From Actinomycetes bacterium (GTDB lineage Bacteria; Actinomycetota; Actinomycetes; Propionibacteriales; Propionibacteriaceae): a DNA stretch of 64,000 nt. Positions 52,808-61,261 of this stretch are shown piece by piece. Below the pieces are notes generated by a model that saw nothing but the letters and a program-made list of their open reading frames with translations, searched no databases and was not told the origin of the DNA. Position numbers and translations under genes: made by a program. The DNA is taken from assembly GCA_023392635.1 (NCBI GenBank), contig JAEVYS010000071.1, positions 19,278 through 83,277 of the forward strand. Direction: 5' to 3'. The first letter of the stretch is position 1. Every line of letters begins with the position of its first letter.

Positions 52808-53418
52808 GCCGTCTGCCCCAGTCCGATGGTGCGGCTGCGTCCCGGGAGCACGTCGTCGAGCGTGGTGAGGATCGCGTCGACGAAGCCGTACTCCAGGGCC
52901 TCGGTCGCGCTGAACCAGCGGTCCCGTCGCGAGTCGGCCTCGATCCGTGCGAACGGCTGGCCGGTGTCCTCGGCGATGCAGCCGAGCACCGTGTCGCGAG
53001 TACGGCGCAGGTCGTCGGCCTGGATCGCGATGTCCATCGCGGTGCCGCCGATTCCGGCCGACCCCTGGTGCAGCAGCACCCGTGCGTGCGGCATCGTGTA
53101 CCGCCGTCCCCTCGTGCCGGAGGAGAGCAGGAACTGCCCGGCGCTGTAGGCCATCCCGAGGTTGACGGTGACGACGTCGTTGGGGATCGCCCGCATGCAG
53201 TCCCGGATCGCGAGCATGCCGGGCACCGAGCCGCCCGGGGAGTTGATCAGGAACCGGATGTCGGCCTTCGGGTCCTGCGCGCTCAGCACCAGCAGGGCGT
53301 TGCACAGCCGGTTGGTGTTGAGGTCCTCGAGGGGTTCGCCGAGCAGCACGGTGCGCTGCTCGAAGAGGCGGTCGTAGAGCTCGTGGTCGAGCCGCAGCAG
53401 GGAGTTGGTTTCGCTCAT
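52804..53418 (-). CDS. clpP: ClpP serine protease subunit (first gene of pair)
   Basis: The protein has 204 residues. The triad is S92 (GMAYSAGQFLLSSGT), H117 (ARVLLHQGS) and D166 (SRRDRWFSATEALEYGFVD), with the usual IPNDVVTVNLG and INSPGGSVPGML blocks. It lies first in the two-gene operon and overlaps the second clpP (ATGA). With the XRE gene on the other side this forms a compact, possibly accessory, Clp module. Confidence 0.9.
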   Translation of the reverse strand: MSETNSLLRLDHELYDRLFEQRTVLLGEPLEDLNTNRLCNALLVLSAQDPKADIRFLINSPGGSVPGMLAIRDCMRAIPNDVVTVNLGMAYSAGQFLLSSGTRGRRYTMPHARVLLHQGSAGIGGTAMDIAIQADDLRRTRDTVLGCIAEDTGQPFARIEADSRRDRWFSATEALEYGFVDAILTTLDDVLPGRSRTIGLGQTA

Positions 53419-53491
53419 GCATCCAGCGTTCCGGACCGGCCCTGCGTGGACGAGGGCCTGCTGCTGACGGCAGATCCGCCGACGGCTGAAA

Positions 53492-53989
53492 CTACCAGCC
53501 ACGGCTCCCGGTGCCGCCCTTGAACGGGCCCGTGACCTCGCTGGTGATCCAGCCGCCGTAGAAGCCGCCGGGCTGCGGGACCACGCGCTCGCCGCCGACG
53601 TAGCAGCCGTCCGTCCGTCCGGCGTAGAGGGCGACGTGCCCGGCCAGCATCTCGAAGCCCGGCGACGGGCGCGGGTAGAACCAGGCCGCCCTCGGGGCGG
53701 TGCGGTCACCGACCACGAGGTCGAGGTAGCGAGCGGCACCCTTCCACTCGCAGAACGAGCCGCCCTCCCCGGCCTGCAGCACACCCCTCACGAACGCCTC
53801 GCGCGGCAGGTAGTAGGTCGGCGGATGGCTGGTCTCCAGGACCTGCCAGCTCGACTGCGTCCGGCAGACCACCCGGCCGCCGAACCACACCTCGACGGGT
53901 CGCTCACAGGCGCGGACGGCCGGTGGCCGCGGATAGTCCCAGACGGACTCCTGGCCGGGGCCGGTGGGGTCGCGGACCGGGCTCGTCAC
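53492..53989 (-). CDS. DUF427 family protein
   Basis: The protein has 165 residues. The DUF427 pattern includes VRACERPVEVWFGGRVV, the TYYLPREAF block, the SFCEWKGAARYLDLVVGDR segment and GHVALYAGR-x-DGCYVGGERV-x-PQPGGFYGGW. It is a small cytoplasmic fold of unknown activity, common in actinobacteria. Its start overlaps the stop of the TetR gene (ATGA), so it may be under that regulator's control. Confidence 0.9.
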   Translation of the reverse strand: MTSPVRDPTGPGQESVWDYPRPPAVRACERPVEVWFGGRVVCRTQSSWQVLETSHPPTYYLPREAFVRGVLQAGEGGSFCEWKGAARYLDLVVGDRTAPRAAWFYPRPSPGFEMLAGHVALYAGRTDGCYVGGERVVPQPGGFYGGWITSEVTGPFKGGTGSRGW

Positions 53990-54585
53990 ACCGAAAGCCT
54001 AGGTGGTGCCGGGGGCCCGCCGGCGGGTGCCGCGGCGAGCGCGGTGGCGAGCAGCGAGACACCGAACTCGAAAGCCTCGTCGGTGCTGCCGCCGAGCTGG
54101 AACCCGTCGATCGACTCCATCCGCAGGAAGCCGGACGCCCACGCGGTCACCGTCCGCGCGGCCGGGAGTGCGCGGGCCGGCCCGACGAGGGCTCGGCAGA
54201 CCCCCAGCACCGGCTCCACCGTGGCCGCGAACAGGGCCGCTTCCGGACGCATTGCCTCCGGCAGGGGCGTGAACAACAGGCCGTAGGCCGCAGGCTCGCG
54301 GTGGGCGAAGTCGCGCAGGGCGACCGCGAGCGCCCGGAGGCCCTCGACGGGATCACCGGCGTCCGCGGCGTCCTCCAGGAGGTCGCGGACCTCCACGAGC
54401 ACGCCCTCGGCAACGAGTCGTACCAGGGCGGCCCGATCGCGGACCCGCTTGTACAGGGAGGGCGCCCGGACGCCGACGAGGTGCGCCACGCGCTGCATGG
54501 TGAGCCCCTCGAGGCCTTCCTCGGAGAGGATCCGGCGACCGGCCGTGACGATCTCCTGCGTCGAGGTTCGGGGCACCGTGGGCAT
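53986..54585 (-). CDS. TetR-family repressor
   Basis: The protein has 199 residues. The HTH is EGLTMQRVAHLVGVRAPSLYKRVRDRAALVRLV. The C-terminal domain (TetR_C_33-like) has AYGLLFTPLPEAM and VTAWASGFLRMESIDGFQLGG. It is divergent from the metallo-hydrolase gene and co-translated with DUF427. The perfect inverted repeat at 54612-54639 lies between the two starts and is its probable operator. Confidence 0.88.
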   Translation of the reverse strand: MPTVPRTSTQEIVTAGRRILSEEGLEGLTMQRVAHLVGVRAPSLYKRVRDRAALVRLVAEGVLVEVRDLLEDAADAGDPVEGLRALAVALRDFAHREPAAYGLLFTPLPEAMRPEAALFAATVEPVLGVCRALVGPARALPAARTVTAWASGFLRMESIDGFQLGGSTDEAFEFGVSLLATALAAAPAGGPPAPPRLSV

Positions 54586-54611
54586 GACGTCCTTCCAATG
54601 GCTATTGCGCT

Positions 54612-54639
54612 TAGCTATGATCGCTATCTATCATAGCTA
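54612..54639. promoter_or_regulatory. Operator of the TetR/metallo-hydrolase divergent pair
   Basis: TAGCTATGAT and ATCATAGCTA are perfect 10-bp arms separated by 8 bases. TATGAT and TATCAT in the arms look like -10 elements, so a bound repressor would block both divergent promoters. Confidence 0.75.
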
Positions 54640-54676
54640 TCAGAACCGGGACCGATCAATCTCTGGAAGGCTCGCG

Positions 54677-55384
54677 ATGAAACTGGCTGAAGGACTGCAC
54701 CGGGTCGGCAACGACCTCGTGGCCTGCTACCTCGTGGCGGACGAGAGCGGGGTGACGCTGATCGACGCCGGCGTGGCGGGGCTGTGGAGGGAGTTCGTCG
54801 CCGAACTGGCCGCGATGGGGCGTTCACTCGACGACGTCCGGGCCGTCCTGCTGACCCACGGCGACGAGGACCACATCGGGTTCGCCGAGCGCCTGCGGCG
54901 CGACCACGGCGTGCCGGTGATGGTGCACGAGGCGGACGCCGGCCGTGCCAGGGGTGAGGGAAAGCCCGCCACGGGCTGGGGCGAGTTCCGCCTCGGTCCG
55001 CTGCTGCAGTTCCTCTGGTACGCGGCGCGGTCCGGCGGACTGCGCACCACCTACCTCACCGAGGTGGAGACCTTCACCGCCGGCCAGGAGCTGCCGGTTC
55101 CGGGCACGCCGGTTGTCATCCCGCTGCCGGGACACTCCCCGGGCAGTGTCGGCTTCCACGTCCCGGGACTCGGTGCGCTGTTCGTGGGCGACGCGCTGAC
55201 CACGCGGCACGTGCTGACCGGGGTGACCGGCCCCGGCAGCGCACCCTTCACCGACGACCCGGCCGCGGCGCTGGCCTCGCTGTCCAGGCTCGAGGGCGTC
55301 GATGCCCGCTGGGTCCTGCCCGGCCACGGCGCACCCTGGGACGGCGGGGTCGCCGAGGCCCTGCGGCTGCTGCGGCGGGGCTGA
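54677..55384 (+). CDS. MBL-fold metallo-hydrolase
   Basis: The protein has 235 residues. The metal motif is T60-H61-G-D63-E-D65-H66: an H-x-D-x-D-H form in which the second His of the usual motif is Asp, as in a known subfamily. Other ligand loops are GHSPGSVGFHV and GDALTT, and the late His is in LPGHGAPW. It may hydrolyse a lactone, thioester or toxic aldehyde adduct; the natural substrate would probably also act on the TetR protein next to it. Confidence 0.88.
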   Translation: MKLAEGLHRVGNDLVACYLVADESGVTLIDAGVAGLWREFVAELAAMGRSLDDVRAVLLTHGDEDHIGFAERLRRDHGVPVMVHEADAGRARGEGKPATGWGEFRLGPLLQFLWYAARSGGLRTTYLTEVETFTAGQELPVPGTPVVIPLPGHSPGSVGFHVPGLGALFVGDALTTRHVLTGVTGPGSAPFTDDPAAALASLSRLEGVDARWVLPGHGAPWDGGVAEALRLLRRG

Positions 55385-55489
55385 GGCGCCCGGCGGAACC
55401 CTTGGCTCCCCCACGCACTGGCACTGGGTGGGCCGGTGTCGCCAACGCGTGACTCAGAGGCAGGGGCGGAGGGCTTTGGACCGACACGC

Positions 55490-56257
55490 TCAGAAACCCC
55501 GGGTGAGCCACTGCAGCGTCACCAGGAGGTCCTCACGCAGGTAGTTGGAGGGCCAGAAATACCACGGTGTCCTGCTGCTCACGTGGTCTGCGTCCAGTCC
55601 TGCCGCGGCGGCGATCCGCGCGGCCCGGTAGACGTGGAACTCGTCGGTGACGAACGTCGCCGTGTAGCCGGGTGGCAGCCGGACATCGAGGAGGGCCTTG
55701 GAGAACACGAAGTTCTCCTCGGTGGATGCCGCCCGATCCTCCACCACGATCGACGCGCCCGGGATCCCCCGGGCGACGAGGTAGGCCCGCATCGCTTCGC
55801 CCTCCGGCAGATCCTCCTGTGCACCCTGGCCGCCGGTCACCACCACCAGCGCGGCAGGGTTGCGCCGGTGGTACTCGACGGCCCGGTCGAGCCGGCCGGC
55901 GAGCGTCCGCGACAGTTCGTCGCCGTGCACGGCCGCCCCGAGCACGATCACCGCACGCTCGTCGTAGCGCGCGGTGTCCGCCACCCCCACTCCGGCGAGG
56001 AAGAGCGACACGGCGAGCACCCACGCGAACACCAGGGCCGCCGTCACGTTGAGCCAGCGCCGGTGACCGACCCTCGGGTACCAGACCCCCCAGGCGACCA
56101 GCCCGAGGCCCAGCCCGGCGTCCATCGCCGTGCCGACGGTCAGGTTGGCGGTCGCTGCCAGCCAGAAAGCGTTGGCGGTCAGCCCGGCGCCCGTCACGAC
56201 CAGCGGGATACGGACGACGGGTGCCGACGCCCGCCTCGTCTGTCCCGCCAGCGCCAT
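55490..56257 (-). CDS. YdcF-like membrane protein (DUF218)
   Basis: The protein has 255 residues. The N-terminal third has two or three membrane helices (PLVVTGAGLTANAFWLAAT, WLNVTAALVFAWVLAVSLFLAG). The DUF218 domain has AVIVLGAAVHGDELSRTLAGRLDRAVEYHR, VVTGGQGAQEDLPEGEAMRAYLVARGI and E-x-RAASTEENFVFSKALL. Related proteins (SanA, YdcF) act in envelope or vancomycin-related processes. ATG 56257 starts before the first helix. Confidence 0.85.
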   Translation of the reverse strand: MALAGQTRRASAPVVRIPLVVTGAGLTANAFWLAATANLTVGTAMDAGLGLGLVAWGVWYPRVGHRRWLNVTAALVFAWVLAVSLFLAGVGVADTARYDERAVIVLGAAVHGDELSRTLAGRLDRAVEYHRRNPAALVVVTGGQGAQEDLPEGEAMRAYLVARGIPGASIVVEDRAASTEENFVFSKALLDVRLPPGYTATFVTDEFHVYRAARIAAAAGLDADHVSSRTPWYFWPSNYLREDLLVTLQWLTRGF

Positions 56258-56282
56258 GCTGCCCACCCTAGGGCCCCGGGCG

Positions 56283-57131
56283 TCAGACGGCCGGCGTGTC
56301 GAAGTCCGCGGCCACGCGGGCCACGTGCAGGGCCAGATAGGACACCTCGTCCTCGGTCAGGGTGGAGCCGAGCCGCAGCTCCAGGAGCGCGGCGAGCCGC
56401 ACGGCGCACTCGGCGGCCTGCGGATAGGCCTGACGGATGGCCGCCCCCACCGTCGAGTGCTCCTCGCTGAGCTGGCGGTGCTGGTGGATGCGCACGAACA
56501 GGTAGCGCAGGTGGGTGATGAACCGGCCGGTGCTGACGCTGCCGGTGTCGAGATCGAGCCCGTAGGTCTGCTCGATCACCGCGACCATCTGCTGGATGAC
56601 CCCGGTCATCTTGTACGTGTAGGAGAGGTCGCCGGTGGCGAAGCCGGCGTTCACCAGGTGCAGCGCCAGTCCGACCGCCTCCACGTCAGGGAGCCTGACC
56701 CCGCCGCGGCGGTTGATCGCGGCCAGCAGCGATTGCGCCTGCGCGTACTCCTCGGCATACAGGTGCTGCACCTCGGCCAGGAGGGGGTACTCGAGGTCCA
56801 TGCCGACGGCCACCCTGCGGAGGGCGAAGCTGACGTGGTCGGCGAGTGCGATCACCAGGGAGGGGTTGCGCGACACCGCGTCCAGCCCGACCTCGGTGAG
56901 GGCATCCCCGACCAGCTGGATGTGCTCCGGCGGGATGCCGGCGAGGAGGCCGGCGAGATGGTCGGGGTCGCGCCCGTCGACGGGGACGAAGGTCCGCACC
57001 ACCTTGCCGGGATCGACGGCCTGACCCGGCCGGGCCTGGAAGCCCAGGCCGCGGCCGGTCAGGATCACCTCGCGCCCACCCTCGTCCAGCGCGAGGACGA
57101 GGTTGTTGTTGAAGACGCGTGCGATCTCCAT
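56283..57131 (-). CDS. BglG/LicT-family transcription antiterminator
   Basis: The protein has 282 residues. The N-terminal RNA-binding CAT domain is ARVFNNNLVLALDEGGREVILTGRGLGFQARPG. PRD1 is about 70-170 (LADHVSFALRR) and PRD2 about 175-280 (GRFITHLRYLFVRIHQHRQL), each with the His residues phosphorylated by PTS proteins. It binds the RAT hairpin in the leader of the PTS gene upstream. It lies just downstream of that gene and is probably in the same transcript. Confidence 0.92.
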   Translation of the reverse strand: MEIARVFNNNLVLALDEGGREVILTGRGLGFQARPGQAVDPGKVVRTFVPVDGRDPDHLAGLLAGIPPEHIQLVGDALTEVGLDAVSRNPSLVIALADHVSFALRRVAVGMDLEYPLLAEVQHLYAEEYAQAQSLLAAINRRGGVRLPDVEAVGLALHLVNAGFATGDLSYTYKMTGVIQQMVAVIEQTYGLDLDTGSVSTGRFITHLRYLFVRIHQHRQLSEEHSTVGAAIRQAYPQAAECAVRLAALLELRLGSTLTEDEVSYLALHVARVAADFDTPAV

Positions 57132-57151
57132 GTCAGGCCACCGCGCTCCTC

Positions 57152-59239
57152 TCAGGGCTGCACATCAATGATGGGGTCACCGAGGGCCACCTGGGTGGCG
57201 CTGCGCGGAGTCACCGATCCCAGGGTCATGGTGTTGATCACCACGACGATGGTGGTGGTGTCGTATCCGGCGGCCGCGACGGACGCCAGGTCGACGTCGG
57301 CCAGGACGTCGCCCGCCTCCACCCGCTGGTCCTTCGCCACCGCGACGGTGAATCCCTCGCCGGCGAGCCGGACGGTGTCGATGCCCACGTGGACGAGCAC
57401 CTCGACCCCGTCATCGGTCTTGATCCCGAACGCGTGCCCGCTGTCGGGGACGGTGACCAGGACGCCGGAGACCGGAGCCACCACCCGTCCCGACGACGGC
57501 TCGATGCCGACCCCTTCGCCGAGGGCCTTGGACGCGAACACCTTGTCCTTCACGTCCGCGAGGGCGATGACCCGGCCGGCCACGGGCGCCGCCACCACGT
57601 CCGTGCGGACGAGGGTGGCGACCCCGCCACCGGTGCGGGACGACCCGCCGGCCGCCACCGCCGCGACCGGTGCGGACGCGACCGCCGCCTTGCGGGAGTT
57701 CTCCAGCGCCAGGTCGGCCTCAGCCTGCGCACGGTCGGCCTCCTCCTCGGCCTTCTGCTCGGGCGTGCGGTAGTCCGAGATCAGGATGAGGATCATCGAG
57801 GTGAAGAACGCGGCGGTGATCGAGACCACGTACACCCACATCGGGCTGAACACCGGGATGGTGAGCAGGGACGTGAAGGCGAACACGCCGGTCTTCACTC
57901 CGCCGCTCGACCAGCCGAGCAGGCCGGTGAGGATGCCGCCGACCGCACAGCCGACCAGCATGCGCGGGTAGATCCGCTTGAACCGCAGGTGGATGCCGTA
58001 GAGGGAAGGCTCGGAGATGCCACCGAGCAGGCCGGCGGCGAGGGCGCCGGTGGCGACCTCCCGCATTTCCCGGTTGCGGTTGCGCATCGCGATCACCAGG
58101 ACGCCGGCAGTGGCGCCGAAGCAGGCGAAGTTCCACGAACCCATCGGGCCCTGGATGAAGTCCATGTGGCCCGTGGCGGCGCTACCGATGTTGGCGAGCA
58201 TCAGGGCATTCAGCGGCCAGTGCAGGCCCAGCGGGACCAGGAACGGATAGATCATCGGAATGATGATGGCGAAAAGGATCGGCGCGTTGCCGTTGAGCCA
58301 GGCCAGCCCCGAACCGATGCCCGTGCCGAGCCAGATACCGAGCGGGCCGATCAGGAAAGCGGTCACCGGAATCATGATCAGCATCGAGAAGAACGGCACG
58401 AAGACCATCTGGATGTTCTCGGGGAAGATCCGCTTCAGCAGGCGGTAGAGCACCGCGAGGACCGCCACCATCATCAGCGGCACGAACACCTGGCCGCCGT
58501 AGCCGTTCAACTGCATCGGCAGGCCGAAGATGTTCGCCACGCAGGAGTCGGTGCCCAGCGTCGGGTTGGTGGTGCACACCGTGGTGGGGGTCGCCGCGGG
58601 ATCGGAGAGCTTCAGGAACTCCGGGGTGAACAGCGCAGCCATGATCGTCGCGCCCACCCAGGGGTCGACGTTCAGCTTCTTGGACGCGTTGTAGGCCACC
58701 ATGATCGGCAGGAAGTAGAGGACCGCGCGCCACATGGCGTCCACGAACACCCAGCCGGCCGCCTTGTCGGCAGCGCGGAAGTCGACCACGCCGAGCGCGT
58801 CGAGGACCGCGGCGAACGCGATGATGAGGGACGCGCCGAGCAGCACGCCCAGCAGCGGACGGAACGAGTCGGACAGGTACTCGAAGAACGCGTCCAGCCA
58901 CGCCACCTTGCCGCGAGCCTTCGCCCGCTCGCGGGCCTTCACGTCCGCATCGGACAGGCCCTTGCCCACCGACGCCATCTGGGGCAGGTTCATGATCTGG
59001 TTGAAGGTGGTCTGCACGCCACCGCCGATCACCACCTGGTAACGGTCGCCACTCTGCGGCACCGCGCCCATCACGCCCTGGATCCCCTCGACGGCCTTCT
59101 GGTCGATTCCCGAAGCGTCCTTCAGTTCGAAACGCAGCCGCGTCGCGCAGTGGGTCAGGCTCAGGATGTTCCCTGCGCCGCCGACGCCGTCGACGATCTC
59201 CTCTGCGGTACTTCGTTTGGTCGTGGACTCCATCGTCAT
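57152..59239 (-). CDS. PTS system EIIBCA, beta-glucoside type
   Basis: The protein has 695 residues. The EIIB domain has C31 in LTHCATRLRFELK, the phosphocysteine. The EIIC domain has about ten membrane helices with the sugar site (GGQVFVPLMMVAVLAVLYR, GHMDFIQGPMGSWNF, GISEPSLYGIHLR). The linker is rich in Ala and Glu. The EIIA(Glc-like) domain has H617 in VLVHVGIDTV and the P-V-x-G-x-V block. It imports and phosphorylates a sugar. The antiterminator next door supports beta-glucosides, but no glycosidase gene follows. Confidence 0.93.
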   Translation of the reverse strand: MTMESTTKRSTAEEIVDGVGGAGNILSLTHCATRLRFELKDASGIDQKAVEGIQGVMGAVPQSGDRYQVVIGGGVQTTFNQIMNLPQMASVGKGLSDADVKARERAKARGKVAWLDAFFEYLSDSFRPLLGVLLGASLIIAFAAVLDALGVVDFRAADKAAGWVFVDAMWRAVLYFLPIMVAYNASKKLNVDPWVGATIMAALFTPEFLKLSDPAATPTTVCTTNPTLGTDSCVANIFGLPMQLNGYGGQVFVPLMMVAVLAVLYRLLKRIFPENIQMVFVPFFSMLIMIPVTAFLIGPLGIWLGTGIGSGLAWLNGNAPILFAIIIPMIYPFLVPLGLHWPLNALMLANIGSAATGHMDFIQGPMGSWNFACFGATAGVLVIAMRNRNREMREVATGALAAGLLGGISEPSLYGIHLRFKRIYPRMLVGCAVGGILTGLLGWSSGGVKTGVFAFTSLLTIPVFSPMWVYVVSITAAFFTSMILILISDYRTPEQKAEEEADRAQAEADLALENSRKAAVASAPVAAVAAGGSSRTGGGVATLVRTDVVAAPVAGRVIALADVKDKVFASKALGEGVGIEPSSGRVVAPVSGVLVTVPDSGHAFGIKTDDGVEVLVHVGIDTVRLAGEGFTVAVAKDQRVEAGDVLADVDLASVAAAGYDTTTIVVVINTMTLGSVTPRSATQVALGDPIIDVQP

Positions 59240-59260
59240 TCCTTCCGCATCCTTGCTGTA

Positions 59261-59305
59261 AAAACAAAAAAGACCCGAGACGCACCGAAGTGCTTCTCAG
59301 GTCTT
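59261..59305 (-). terminator. Leader terminator of the PTS operon
   Basis: On the minus strand AAGACCTGAGA pairs with TCTCGGGTCTT (one mismatch) through a GCAC/GTGC-containing hairpin, followed by TTTTTTGTTTT. It overlaps the antiterminator target, so the two structures exclude each other. Confidence 0.9.
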
Positions 59306-59326
59306 GCCCCTTTCGGGTAACAACCC
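59297..59326 (-). promoter_or_regulatory. RAT (ribonucleic antiterminator) for the BglG-type protein
   Basis: Read on the minus strand the leader contains GGGTTGTTACCCG, a short loop and GGGGCAAGACCT, matching the BglG/SacY/LicT consensus GGRTTGTTACTG...CAGGCAAAACCT. Bound antiterminator would stabilise it and stop formation of the terminator at 59261-59305. Confidence 0.9.
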
Positions 59327-59372
59327 ATGGTCCTGCTCCACTGGCAAGCGTAGGCACTTCCCGGCGGTCGCG

Positions 59373-59924
59373 TCAATCGTTGCGTTTCAAAGGCTCCTGG
59401 CCAGGGCGTCCGACACCGAAGAGTTCGCAGCTGATGTCGTAGTAGCGGTCCGTCCGGCCGAGCCGGCTCATGCCCAGCCGCTCGCAGACCGCCTGCGAGG
59501 GCAGGTTCTCGGGATACGTCACGGCGAACACCTGGTCGAACCCCTGCTCCCAGGCGTAGTCGAGCAGCCTTCCCCCGGCCTCGGTCGCGTACCCGCGTCC
59601 CCAACTCCCCGGGTGCAGGTGCCAGCCGACTTCGACGTCGCCGGTCGGCTCTCCCGTCCCACTCGCGGGGAGGAGCTTCAGCAGCGCCGACCCGACCGGC
59701 TCGGAGTGGCCCTTCGGCACGATCGCCCAGGTGCCGAACACCGGGCCGAGCGCTGCCCACCGCGCCACCGCGGCCTCCGCCTCGGCCGGATCGGCCATCG
59801 CGCGGGGAGTGGTGCCCAGGTAGCGGGCCACCTCGTGCCGGGAGTAGATCCCGAAGGCGGCGGGGGCGTCATCCGCCGCCCAGGAGCGCAGGACCAGCCG
59901 CTCGGTGCCGAGTGTGGGAAGCAT
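59373..59924 (-). CDS. GNAT-family N-acetyltransferase
   Basis: The protein has 183 residues. The N-terminal TERLVLRSWAADDAPAAFGI, the VGWHLHPGSWGRGYATEAGGRLLDYAWEQG acetyl-CoA loop (R/Q-x-x-G-x-G/A form) and ENLPSQAVCERLGM are those of the RimJ/RimL-like branch. It transfers acetyl from acetyl-CoA to an amine. It sits upstream of nothing co-directional, so it is likely a single gene. Confidence 0.88.
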   Translation of the reverse strand: MLPTLGTERLVLRSWAADDAPAAFGIYSRHEVARYLGTTPRAMADPAEAEAAVARWAALGPVFGTWAIVPKGHSEPVGSALLKLLPASGTGEPTGDVEVGWHLHPGSWGRGYATEAGGRLLDYAWEQGFDQVFAVTYPENLPSQAVCERLGMSRLGRTDRYYDISCELFGVGRPGQEPLKRND

Positions 59925-59984
59925 GGTGCCCACCCTAGGCGCGCGGGCGTGGACGATGTCGGCACCGACGGCGATCATGGGGCG

Positions 59985-61166
59985 ATGCGGACGTTTCCCG
60001 ACTCGGAGCGGCGCGCCCGGCTCGCCCGTCGCCACGGCATCGGCCCGCAGCACCGCTACCCGGACGTGGTCGCGGCCACGCGGGCCATGACGGTGCTGCA
60101 CGCCACCGAGCCGGCCACCGTGTACCTGTCCCTCACCGCGCGGGTCGACGGCCTCACCGTCGGTGACGTGGATGCCGCGCTGTACGACCGGCGAACGCTG
60201 GTGAAGCAGCTGGCGATGCGTCGCACGCTGTTCGTCTTCCCGCGCGACCTCCTGCCGGCCGCGTGGGGCAGCGCGTCCGCACGCGTGGCGGGCACCGAGT
60301 CCCGCCGGCTCGCCGCCGACCTGGAGCGCGCGGGCGTCGCTTCCGACGGGAGCGCATGGCTGGAGGCGACCGCGGCCGACGTGCTCGCCCACCTCGCCGA
60401 CGGTGCCGAGCGGGACGCGGCGACGCTGCGCGCCGAGGTGCCGGCGCTCGCGACGCCCGTCGGCAGCGGGCAGGGAACCTGGTCGCAGACCGCCCCTGTC
60501 GGCCCGCGGCTCCTCACCCTTCTCGGCGCCAGGGGCGACCTGGTCCGCGGGCGCAACAACGGGCACTGGCGGATCAGCCGGCCGGCCTGGACGGCCATGG
60601 CCACCTGGCTCGGGAAGCCTGCCGCGCCGGACGAGGAGGACGCCGGGTACGCCGAGCTCGTCCGACGCTGGTTGTGGACCTTCGGGCCGGGGACCGAGGC
60701 CGACCTGGTCTGGTGGCTGGGAGCGACGAAGGGCATCGTGCGGCGCGCTCTCGCCGACGTGGCGGCCGTGTCGGTCCGGCTGGAGTCCGGAGACACCGGC
60801 TGGGTGCTGCCCGACGACGAGGGGCCGGAACCATCGACGCAGCCCTGGGCCGCCCTGCTGCCGACCCTCGACCCCACCACGATGGGCTGGAAGCAGCGGG
60901 ACTTCTACCTCGACCCCGACGACGTGCCGTACCTGTTCGACCGCGCAGGCAACGGCGGCACCACCGCCTGGTGGGACGGACGCGTCGTCGGCTGCTGGGT
61001 GCAGGAGCCCGACGGCGCCGTCCGCGTCGTCTACCGCCGCGACCCCGGCGCCGAGGCCCGTGCGGCGCTGGCCACCGACGCAGCCCGCCTCACCGCCTGG
61101 ATGGGCGGGGACGTGGTCACCAACGTGTTCGCCTCTCCACAGGTGCGCGGCGAGCGCCTCCGCTGA
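59985..61166 (+). CDS. Winged-helix DNA-binding protein, AlkZ-like
   Basis: The protein has 393 residues. The features HRYPDVVAATRAMTVLHATEPATVYLSLTAR, YDRRTLVKQLAMRRTLFVFPRDLLPAA and GTEADLVWWLGATKGIVRRAL fit the winged-helix DUF1006/AlkZ family of DNA glycosylases and related proteins. The family's catalytic Gln pair is not obvious, so the role in repair is uncertain. ATG 59985 is used. It is followed after 95 bp by the ABC-F gene in the same direction. Confidence 0.8.
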   Translation: MRTFPDSERRARLARRHGIGPQHRYPDVVAATRAMTVLHATEPATVYLSLTARVDGLTVGDVDAALYDRRTLVKQLAMRRTLFVFPRDLLPAAWGSASARVAGTESRRLAADLERAGVASDGSAWLEATAADVLAHLADGAERDAATLRAEVPALATPVGSGQGTWSQTAPVGPRLLTLLGARGDLVRGRNNGHWRISRPAWTAMATWLGKPAAPDEEDAGYAELVRRWLWTFGPGTEADLVWWLGATKGIVRRALADVAAVSVRLESGDTGWVLPDDEGPEPSTQPWAALLPTLDPTTMGWKQRDFYLDPDDVPYLFDRAGNGGTTAWWDGRVVGCWVQEPDGAVRVVYRRDPGAEARAALATDAARLTAWMGGDVVTNVFASPQVRGERLR

Positions 61167-61261
61167 CCCTCCGGTTGACGGGGACGGCGATGATCCCGCA
61201 GTCTGGTGGGCATGACGGACTGACCTTCTCGCCCTCACCCTGCGATTCGAAGGTCTTCAGC

